Shown: positions 1 to 5,706 of the stretch, piece after piece
How positions within the stretch are numbered: the stretch's first letter is position 1
Layout of the letters: the number at the start of each line of letters is the position of its first letter
NCBI GenBank assembly: GCA_015661965.1
Contig: DQVA01000073.1
Coordinates: forward strand, 1 to 6,147
DNA: 6,147 nt
Source: Candidatus Bipolaricaulota bacterium
GTDB lineage: Bacteria; Bipolaricaulota; Bipolaricaulia; Bipolaricaulales; Bipolaricaulaceae
Reading direction: 5' to 3'
Position numbers and translations under genes: made by a program
The notes under the pieces: generated by a model
Told to the model about the DNA's origin: nothing
Databases searched by the model: none
The model's input: the letters and a program-made list of their open reading frames with translations, nothing else

Positions 1-820
1 GCAGGGCGGCCTCGGCGGCCAGGAAGGCCGCCCCGGCCATGCCCACCGCCCCGCCGATCACCAGCACCCGACCGAAGGTCCCTTTGTGGCCGAACCGGGG
101 CCGTGCCGGGAGCATCCCCCGCACCGCCCCCCGGGCCAGGAGCCACGCCAGGGGGGTGGTCCCTTCCCAGGCCCGGGGCGGGTAGGGCACCTGGATGAGC
201 TCCAGGCGGCCGCACCTCTCCGCCGCTGGGGGGAGCAAGTGACAGGGCTTGAACGCCCCCATGACCAGGGTCACGTCCGCCCACACCGCCGGACCGGGCA
301 CCGCACCGCTGTCCGCCAAGAGCCCGGAGGGGAGGTCCACCGCCACCACCGGCCCCTGGGCCTCGGCCAAAAGCTCGATGGCGGCCCTATATAGCCCCCG
401 CGCCGGGTCGGCCAGCCCCACCCCCAGGAGCCCGTCGAGCACCAGGGCCGCCCGGGCTAGCTCCCCGGCCCAATCCGCAAGCTCCCCTGGCGAGCCGATC
501 CGCACGAGCTGGTCCGGAAAACAGGCGGAGAAGGCCCGCGCCTGCTCCCCCGCCGCCCCCCGGGGCTCCCCCAACAGGAGCACGGTGGGCTCTGCCCCCC
601 ACAGGCCCAGCCAGCGGGCCATGCACAGGGCATCCCCGCCGTTCCCGCCCTTCCCGGCCAGGGCCAGTACCCGCCTCCGGGCGGCCTGGGGATAGAGCTC
701 CCGTACCCGCTGGGCCGCCCCCCGCCCGGCCGCCTCCATCAGCAGGAGGGAAGATACCCCCAGCTCCTCGGCCCGCCGGTCCAACCGCTTGATGTCTTCT
801 GCGGACAAAATCGGGTTCAT
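1..820 (-). CDS. nnr: Bifunctional NAD(P)H-hydrate epimerase / ADP-dependent (S)-NAD(P)H-hydrate dehydratase, 3' end missing
   Basis: This enzyme repairs hydrated nicotinamide cofactors. The N-terminal YjeF_N domain interconverts R- and S-NAD(P)HX, and the ribokinase-like C-terminal domain dehydrates the S form using ADP. The frame is open from 820 to the window edge (273 codons, no stop). Visible are the dinucleotide-loop motif GKGGNGGD (residues 56-63), LDGLLGVG (128-135), VDLPSGLLADSG (161-172) and a Lys in GAFKP (191). The signature of the dehydratase domain start, HKGTFGRVLVIGG (245-257), is followed by GMAGAAFLAAEAAL. The dehydratase active site lies outside the window. I chose the start at 820 because MNPILSAEDIKRLD matches the usual family N-terminus and its ATG overlaps the miaA stop as ATGA. 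An in-frame ATG at 829 would add three residues, and neither start has a well-spaced Shine-Dalgarno. Translation is probably coupled to miaA. Oddities: the usual GNNGGDG reads GGNGGDA and PSGLDADTG reads PSGLLADSG. The family is certain; the exact start is not. Confidence 0.93.
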   Translation of the reverse strand, partial: MNPILSAEDIKRLDRRAEELGVSSLLLMEAAGRGAAQRVRELYPQAARRRVLALAGKGGNGGDALCMARWLGLWGAEPTVLLLGEPRGAAGEQARAFSACFPDQLVRIGSPGELADWAGELARAALVLDGLLGVGLADPARGLYRAAIELLAEAQGPVVAVDLPSGLLADSGAVPGPAVWADVTLVMGAFKPCHLLPPAAERCGRLELIQVPYPPRAWEGTTPLAWLLARGAVRGMLPARPRFGHKGTFGRVLVIGGAVGMAGAAFLAAEAAL

Positions 821-1773
821 CTCCGACATTCTAGGGTGGGATCGTGCTCCGACCAAATCCGGCATATCTGTTCCCCCACCTCCTCCAGGGGGCGGGCGGT
901 GACGTCCAGCCAGTGCACCCCCTCCTCGGCCCGGAAGAAGGCAAGCTGCCGGCGGGCGTAGGCCTTGGTATGGGCCACGATCTTCTCCCTCGCTTCCACC
1001 AGGGTGCACTCGCCCCGGAAGTGGGCGAAGAGCTCCTGGTACCCGATGGTGCGGGTGGCGGGGGCAGCCGGTGGTAGCCCCTGCTCCCACAGCCGGCCCG
1101 CCTCCTCCACTAGGCCCCGTCGGAACATGTCCTCCACCCGGGCCTCGATGCGGCGGTGCAGCTCCTTCCGGCCCAGGATGAGCCCCACCACGACCAGTGG
1201 GAACGGAAACGGCTTTTCCCGTCCCCAGTGGGCGGAGATGGGCTGGCCGGTGAGCCGGTATACCTCCAGGGCCCGCACGATACGCACCCGATCCTGAGGG
1301 TGGATACGACCCGCCGCCTGGGGGTCCACGCGCGCCAGCTCCCGGTAGAGCTCCTCAGTCGGCCGGGCGGCCAGCTCCTGGCGGAGCTCGGGATCAGCAC
1401 GGGGCCCGGGGAACAGGCCCCGGGTCAGTGCCCGCACGTACAAGGTGCTCCCCCCCACCACGATGGCCCGCCGCCCCCGGGCGTGGATCTCGTGAACCAA
1501 CCGCTCACAATCGGCCCGGAACCGGGCCGCGTCATAGGACTCCCAGGGGTCCAACACCCCGATCAAGTGGTGGGGGATCCTTCGGAGCAGCTCCACGGGG
1601 GGCCGGTCGGTGCCGATCTCGAGGCCACGGTAGACGGCGCGGGCGTCAGCAGAGATGATCTCCGCCCCCGCCCGCTCGGCCACATAGGTGGCCACCTTGC
1701 TCTTCCCCACCGCAGTGGGGCCTATGATAAGCAGCACCGAGTTACCCCTCTTCGACACCATTCCCCCGACCAT
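817..1773 (-). CDS. miaA: tRNA dimethylallyltransferase MiaA
   Basis: MiaA transfers the dimethylallyl group of DMAPP to N6 of adenosine 37, next to the anticodon, in tRNAs reading codons that begin with U. This is the first step to (ms2)i6A. The 318-residue product is of normal family length. Visible are the P-loop GPTAVGKS (residues 18-25), the conserved Asp43 in SADARAVYRG, the PHHLIGVLDP segment (67-76), VVGGSTLYVRAL (105-116), HPQDRVRIVRALEVYRLTG (158-176), RIEARVEDMFRRGLVEEA (208-225), IGYQE (243-247) and TKAYARRQLAFFR (269-281). The frame stays open upstream to 2256, but that part is antiphase to the large gene and unlike MiaA. ATG 1773 lies 13 codons before LIIGPT, and TAGG sits 4 bases upstream of it. 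ATG 1761 and GTG 1758 are alternatives. Two usually conserved spots differ: DSxQVY reads DARAVY, and GGTGLY reads GGSTLY. The stop overlaps the nnr start. Identification is very secure. Confidence 0.96.
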   Translation of the reverse strand: MVGGMVSKRGNSVLLIIGPTAVGKSKVATYVAERAGAEIISADARAVYRGLEIGTDRPPVELLRRIPHHLIGVLDPWESYDAARFRADCERLVHEIHARGRRAIVVGGSTLYVRALTRGLFPGPRADPELRQELAARPTEELYRELARVDPQAAGRIHPQDRVRIVRALEVYRLTGQPISAHWGREKPFPFPLVVVGLILGRKELHRRIEARVEDMFRRGLVEEAGRLWEQGLPPAAPATRTIGYQELFAHFRGECTLVEAREKIVAHTKAYARRQLAFFRAEEGVHWLDVTARPLEEVGEQICRIWSEHDPTLECRR

Positions 1774-1777
1774 TAAA

Positions 1778-1781
1778 CCTA
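1778..1781 (-). promoter_or_regulatory. Candidate ribosome binding site of miaA
   Basis: The minus strand reads TAGG, then four bases (TTTA), then ATG at 1773. It is weak but is the best-placed purine-rich site for this start. A GGGGGA run also lies inside the proposed coding region and would serve GTG 1758 (spacing 3) better than ATG 1761 (spacing 0), so the start choice is not settled. Confidence 0.4.
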
Positions 1782-1786
1782 CCACG

Positions 1787-1839
1787 GGGACGTTGGCTCC
1801 CAACCCCGGACTCGAAGTTTGACGGGCGGCGCCCGGGGT
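1787..1839 (-). promoter_or_regulatory. GC-rich structured leader between the large outer-membrane gene and miaA
   Basis: The 113-base gap 1774-1886 holds no gene. In the RNA sense it can form a hairpin just ahead of miaA: GTTGG (1804-1800), loop GAG, CCAAC (1796-1792), extended by GGG/CCC (1807-1805 with 1789-1787) across a two-base bulge. An alternative long-range stem pairs ACCCCGG (1839-1833) with CCGGGGT (1809-1803) and would use the same bases. A third small hairpin is GGGC-GCC-GCCC (1834-1824). None is followed by a run of U, so a classical intrinsic terminator is not supported, and I see no convincing -35/-10 pair. The region may be a processing site, a weak terminator or just GC-rich spacer. 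Confidence 0.25.
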
Positions 1840-1886
1840 CTTGGGGCTGCCGTCAGGCCGGGGGATGAGGCCGGAGCGGGGATCGG

Positions 1887-4800
1887 CTAGAAGGTAGCCA
1901 CCAGTGACAGCTGGCCGAACAGGCCTTGCTTGAGGCCCTCGCCCAGTGCCCCGCCGAACGCGTAGCCCAGCTCGGCGCTCACGTCCCAGCCTTCGGCCAC
2001 CGGCTGTACGTACCCCACGGTAACCTTCCCCTCCAGCCTGCCACCCTTCCAGGTGGCGGAGGCCTGGGCGGAGAGGGACCCCACCTCCAACGGCCAGGTA
2101 AGCCGGTTGGTCAGGCTGATCCCACCCTCCTCCCCCCGGTAGTTCACGGTGAGGTCGTTCCGCCATGGGGCGTCCGGGCGCCAGGACACCCGCAGGGCAG
2201 CCTGGGTCTTCTCCGTCAGCTTGTCCCCGTAGCGGGGGTGGGAAAGGAGCTCCCACCCTCGCCGCCAGCTCAAGGTGGGGGTCACCCCCTCCCAGCCCCG
2301 GTATTCCCAGCGCAAGGACAGGCTCAGGGTGCGGCTCTCACGCTCGCTGGCCGGCCGGTACCCTTGACCGAAGCTCACGTCCAATCTCAGGTTGGCCTCC
2401 CCCATCTGCCACAGGCCCCCGCCCTGCACGGTCCAGTTCCGCTCCTGGGGGGTGAAGCTAGCCCGCAGGGTGGAGTTGGGGGTGAGCCTCCCCCCGGCAA
2501 ACGGCCACGGCTTCCACCGGAGGTCCATCCTCAGCTGAGCCGAGGGGGTCCACCCCTCTCCCCCGATGCGATGGCTGACGCCACCGGTGGCGGAAAGCCG
2601 CCAGGAGAGCTCCTCGGTACCGCCAGTCAGGTCAGCGGTGAGGGAGGCCTCCTCCTGGCCAGGACTCCCCCGGGACCGAAACGGCCGCAGCAGCCGACCC
2701 TGGAGCTGCAATTCCGGCGCCGGCCGCCAGGTGAACTGGGCGCCCAACTTGCCGCCCAGATACCAGTCCGGCCCGGCCAGGTGGCCGCTCAAAGTCAACC
2801 CCCCGGACCAGCCCTGCCCCTGCCAGTCCGCCCCCAGCCGGTAGCCGGCTTCCAGCCTCCCCTCCCGGGGCTCGTAGGCGGGGGTCAGGGACAGGCTGAG
2901 GGTGGGGGTGCCCCGCCAGGTGGCCTCGATCGCCCCCCGAAGGGCAGGGCGGGGAGCGGAGAACAGTTCCCGCACCTCCCACCGCCCGGACAGGGTGGCT
3001 GATATGGTCTGGGTTTCGTACCGGGCCGTGAACCCGAGGCCGTGGTTGTCGCTGCCCCCGGCGCTGCCGATGGCCTGGTACCCCGGCCATCTCGTTCCCA
3101 GATCCAGATCCAGTTCCCAGTCCCCGAATTGCCGTGACAGGCGCAGGCCCCCGGTGATCCCCCGGGCGGTGTGCAGGGCCGCTGGGGCGTCGGTAAACCG
3201 GCCCAGGTCCCGGCCGTCGATATGGGTAACTTCTTGTGGGAAACGGGTCGGCTCCGGCGTGAGGCGCCAGAGCTCGAGCTGATATGGGTCGGCTCCGGCC
3301 GCCGAGGCCCCGCTGCCCACCCACAGCGCCTGGTCTGCGGCCAAGGCCGTCACCCGGGCCTTCAACACCGGCCCGGGCTGGGACTCGCGGAACAGGCCCT
3401 CTTGCCCGCCCCACCACAGCTCCCCGCCAAATTCAGCCAAAGCATACACCGGCCCATGGGTGGAGAGCCAACCGGCCGCGCTCCCATCCCGCAGTACCCG
3501 CACCCCCTGGCAGGTGGCCACGTACAGCTCCTCCCCCACCATGAACAGGGAGTAAACCGGCCCGGGGACATCCTGGATCTCAACCCAGCCCGCATCCCCA
3601 CGCCGGAACAGACCCCCTTCCCCGCCCAGCAGGAGCCCAAACCGGGAGGGGAGCAGCACCCAGGGCCGACCTACCCCCTCCGGAAGCGGCCAGCTCTCCC
3701 ACTCCCCCGGGCTTTCCAGCTGCTCTAACGGGAAGACAGCCACCACCTCGTCGGTGACCAGGTATACCACCCCTTCCCCCTCCGCCAGGGCGAACGCCTC
3801 CTGTCCCGGCAGGCCGTCATCCGGGTAGAGCCTGATCCAGCTCGCTACCCGATCAAACGGGGCGGGATCGGTGAGCCGCACCACCGTGAGTCCGGCGTCG
3901 GTTGCGCAAAGGAGCGCTGCGGGCAGGGCCAATAGCGCTCGCACCGCCCGGCCCCCCAAGCCCTGGGCGCCCCCATAGGGGGCAAACTCCCTTTGGTGGT
4001 AAACGGTGAGCCCGTTCTGATGGGCGAACACCACGTACTGGCCATCCGGGGCCCAGGCGGAGGCGATCCCGTTTATCCGGTTGGGAGCCGCGATACGTGC
4101 GTTGTCCCCGGGAGGGAATATATTCTCCGATGCCTCGAAGGTGAGGGAGTACCGCCATCCCTCCGACTCCCCCTGCATGCTGAGGGCGGCGACGGTGTGG
4201 GTGTTGGGCATGACCCGGGTGTCCGGGCCGGGCCGGCCCACGTCCAGGGCTCGCCAAACCGATATCTCCAGCCCCTCATACCCCGGCACCGACAGGGACC
4301 CCCCCAAAAACAGCCGCTCGTACTCGGTCACCACCCCCAGTCCACCCCGCTGCCGCTCGAAGTCCACCCGCAGCTCGTCATCCTCGGTCAGGGTCACAAA
4401 CAGCACCAATGTGCCGGTCTCATAATCGATGGTGTAGTCGGTCCCCTTGGTCAGGGGCTCCCCGTTCAGATACACCCGCTCCGAGCCCGGCACGATGGAA
4501 AACCCCAACATGAACACATCCCCGGTGCGGCGGTACCGGAAGGTCACGTGGATCGCCGCCCCCGGCCGGAAGAACCCCTCCGGGAATTCGAGCTTCAACA
4601 CCCCTTGTTCCGGGTATAGCTCCACCTGGTAATCGGCGAACATCGGATCGTCCAGGGGGAGGAACTCGTCTCCCCCGGCGGGAAGGAGCAGGACCACCAG
4701 GGACTCCTCGATCACGTCCCGTTCAGGCAAGAGCAGGTACCGCCGCCGGCCGGCTGCGGGGAAGGGATAGCCCTCCCCGTCCACCTGGAGCCGGGCGTAG

Positions 4801-5705
4801 GCCTCCAGCCCGGTGAGGAAAGCCCGCTCCAGTTCGCTCCCCAACACGAACGGGTAGTCCTTCCGGTCCGCGCCGGTGAGGCCATGGAGGTCGTTGTACT
4901 CGGAGATGGCGTCCCGGATCCGGTTTCGCAGGAGGCCATCCGGGGGGGTCTTGAGGAGGAGCACATCGCCGGTGTCCCGGAGCACCAGATACTCCCCTTC
5001 CCACAGCTCGGAGGTGGGTTCCTCCTCCAACACCTCCACCAGATAATCCAGCCCGTAATCGGTGAGGAACCCGACCAGCCCCGGGCCGGGGGAAAGGGCG
5101 AGCTGTACCTGGGAGAACCCCTCCACGAACGGGGCCCGCAGGTCCCAAAAGTACAGGCCATCCAGGTGTACAGCGTAAGGGGCGGGGAGCCACGGCCGGT
5201 CAGGGTCCTGGTAGGAGTAGGTGGCCTCGGCCTGCGCGGCCTGCCCGCGGAAGACCCGGGATTCGGAAACCCCCTCCAGCCGGGCGGCCAACCCGGAGAT
5301 GGTGAACTCCTCCCCCTCGTAGGCGAGCTTCACCCCCAGGAGCTTCTTGTTGTACACCCCCAGCTCCCCCCGGCCCACGTAGAAGTCCCCCAGCAGGCCA
5401 TGCCAAGGGGCCTGGTCCAGTTTGAGCACGAAGTGCTGAAACCCGGGGCCCAGTTGATCGTCGAAGCTGGCCTCCAGGGTCAGGAAGCCAAGGGCAGTGC
5501 CGGTTATATCGGCCCGCAGGGATTGGTCCAGGTAGAGCTGGCCCGGGTACATGTTCTCCCCGGCCAGGGCCGTGGGATCGCCGATCCCGTACCGGATGGT
5601 CCAGGTCTTCTGACCGGACACCTCCAGGGTGAACGACTCCGTCTGCTCCCCCACCAGGGCACAACCCCCCAGCAGCAGTACCGCCAACATCAACATCCTG
5701 CACAT
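1887..5705 (-). CDS. Large lipidated outer-membrane protein: beta-rich N-terminal region, seven-blade-like propeller, C-terminal beta-barrel
   Basis: I do not recognise a named family for this 1272-residue protein. It opens with a lipoprotein signal (one Arg, hydrophobic MLMLAVLLL, lipobox LGGC, Cys15). Residues 20-215 are beta-rich, with LGDFYVGRGEL and KLLGVKLAYEGEEF. A helical stretch follows at about 255-305. Two tandem modules at about 331-450 contain ADYQVELYPEQGVL and GTDYTIDYETGTLVLF. Short barrel-like strands at 465-530 precede seven propeller-like repeats (544-816), for example VYSLFMVGEELYVATCQGVRVL. Residues 849-1272 alternate polar and hydrophobic residues in about 25 strand candidates and end in LSLVATF, a terminal Phe as in BAM substrates. 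Only Cys2, 15, 600 and 732 occur. ATG 5705 is one base after the upstream stop, with TGAGG ten bases before it; ATG 5696 would also leave an intact signal. It probably acts at the outer membrane, as a channel, assembly or secretion component (inference). Confidence 0.88.
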   Translation of the reverse strand: MCRMLMLAVLLLGGCALVGEQTESFTLEVSGQKTWTIRYGIGDPTALAGENMYPGQLYLDQSLRADITGTALGFLTLEASFDDQLGPGFQHFVLKLDQAPWHGLLGDFYVGRGELGVYNKKLLGVKLAYEGEEFTISGLAARLEGVSESRVFRGQAAQAEATYSYQDPDRPWLPAPYAVHLDGLYFWDLRAPFVEGFSQVQLALSPGPGLVGFLTDYGLDYLVEVLEEEPTSELWEGEYLVLRDTGDVLLLKTPPDGLLRNRIRDAISEYNDLHGLTGADRKDYPFVLGSELERAFLTGLEAYARLQVDGEGYPFPAAGRRRYLLLPERDVIEESLVVLLLPAGGDEFLPLDDPMFADYQVELYPEQGVLKLEFPEGFFRPGAAIHVTFRYRRTGDVFMLGFSIVPGSERVYLNGEPLTKGTDYTIDYETGTLVLFVTLTEDDELRVDFERQRGGLGVVTEYERLFLGGSLSVPGYEGLEISVWRALDVGRPGPDTRVMPNTHTVAALSMQGESEGWRYSLTFEASENIFPPGDNARIAAPNRINGIASAWAPDGQYVVFAHQNGLTVYHQREFAPYGGAQGLGGRAVRALLALPAALLCATDAGLTVVRLTDPAPFDRVASWIRLYPDDGLPGQEAFALAEGEGVVYLVTDEVVAVFPLEQLESPGEWESWPLPEGVGRPWVLLPSRFGLLLGGEGGLFRRGDAGWVEIQDVPGPVYSLFMVGEELYVATCQGVRVLRDGSAAGWLSTHGPVYALAEFGGELWWGGQEGLFRESQPGPVLKARVTALAADQALWVGSGASAAGADPYQLELWRLTPEPTRFPQEVTHIDGRDLGRFTDAPAALHTARGITGGLRLSRQFGDWELDLDLGTRWPGYQAIGSAGGSDNHGLGFTARYETQTISATLSGRWEVRELFSAPRPALRGAIEATWRGTPTLSLSLTPAYEPREGRLEAGYRLGADWQGQGWSGGLTLSGHLAGPDWYLGGKLGAQFTWRPAPELQLQGRLLRPFRSRGSPGQEEASLTADLTGGTEELSWRLSATGGVSHRIGGEGWTPSAQLRMDLRWKPWPFAGGRLTPNSTLRASFTPQERNWTVQGGGLWQMGEANLRLDVSFGQGYRPASERESRTLSLSLRWEYRGWEGVTPTLSWRRGWELLSHPRYGDKLTEKTQAALRVSWRPDAPWRNDLTVNYRGEEGGISLTNRLTWPLEVGSLSAQASATWKGGRLEGKVTVGYVQPVAEGWDVSAELGYAFGGALGEGLKQGLFGQLSLVATF
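1890..3161 (-). other. Predicted C-terminal transmembrane beta-barrel domain of the large protein
   Basis: Residues 849-1272 consist of 10-15 residue segments with alternating hydrophobic and polar side chains, aromatic ends and short Gly/Asn/Asp/Pro turns. Examples are GLRLSRQF, WELDLDLGTRW, LGFTARYE, LSLSLRWEYRG, ALRVSWRP and LSAQASATWKGG. I count about 25 by eye, in the size range of the largest single-chain pores such as LptD or fimbrial ushers. The chain ends in Phe. Strand number and pore size are estimates from reading, not prediction output. Confidence 0.7.
3258..4076 (-). other. Beta-propeller-like domain (about seven repeats) inside the large protein
   Basis: Residues 544-816 contain seven units spaced roughly 35-50 residues apart with the pattern V-x-A-L, a short gap, L-x-V-(G/A)-T-x-x-G-(L/V)-x-V. 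They begin near INGIASAWAPDGQYVVF (544), RAVRALLALPAALLCATDAG (586), AFALAEGEGVVYLVTDEVVA (637), RPWVLLPSRFGLLLGGEGG (680), GPVYSLFMVGEELYVATCQG (715), GPVYALAEFGGELWWGGQEG (751) and ARVTALAADQALWVGSGA (783). The later units resemble the Reg_prop-type propeller repeat of hybrid sensors, and the first recalls the SPDG turn of WD40/TolB-like blades. It could bind a protein or ligand. Confidence 0.65.
4356..4715 (-). repeat. Two tandem beta modules with DY-type motif in the large protein
   Basis: Unit one (about residues 331-393) carries ADYQVELYPEQGVLKLEF followed by IHVTFRYRR. Unit two (about 402-451) carries IVPGSERVYLNGEPLTKG, then DYTIDYETGTLVLF and LRVDFERQ. Both follow the scheme of a lead strand, a (G/A)-x-DY-x-(V/I)-(D/E) segment, a Gly turn, a hydrophobic strand and a closing V-x-(F)-x-(R/Y) strand. 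I associate this scheme with periplasmic or barrel-adjacent parts of giant outer-membrane proteins such as SprA. The repeat itself is seen in the sequence; the family link is from memory of similar motifs. Confidence 0.5.
5661..5705 (-). other. Lipoprotein signal peptide with lipobox (Cys15)
   Basis: The first 15 codons give MCR, a hydrophobic core MLMLAVLLL and the lipobox LGGC. Signal peptidase II would cut before Cys15, which would be acylated. The residue after Cys is Ala, not Asp, so under the E. coli sorting rule the protein would go to the outer membrane. The signal is short, and starting at Met4 would remove the only positive charge, which favours the Met1 start. Confidence 0.8.
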
Positions 5706-5706
5706 G

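Noticed and set aside
1783..1807. Possible promoter TTGGGA and TAGGTT ahead of miaA
   Set aside because: The -10 matches only three of six positions and ends almost at the start codon, so it is no better than chance.
1797..1835. tRNA-like TTCGAGTCC in the gap before miaA
   Set aside because: The T-loop motif is not flanked by a pairing T stem, and no acceptor or anticodon arm can be built around it.
1774..2256. Extension of the miaA frame upstream to 2256
   Set aside because: The extra residues overlap the large gene in another frame, resemble low-complexity shadow sequence, and would make MiaA about 160 residues too long.
1926..3002. Long plus-strand open frames opposite the large gene (for example 1926-3002 and 4884-5780)
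   Set aside because: They lie antisense to a well-supported gene, are rich in Pro/Gly/Arg/Gln as expected for GC-rich shadows, and show no recognisable domain or start signal.
4116..4125. Perfect palindrome GAATATATTC in a GC-rich gene
   Set aside because: It lies inside the large gene and encodes the ordinary segment ENIF. A single ten-base AT palindrome is weak evidence for an operator or promoter.
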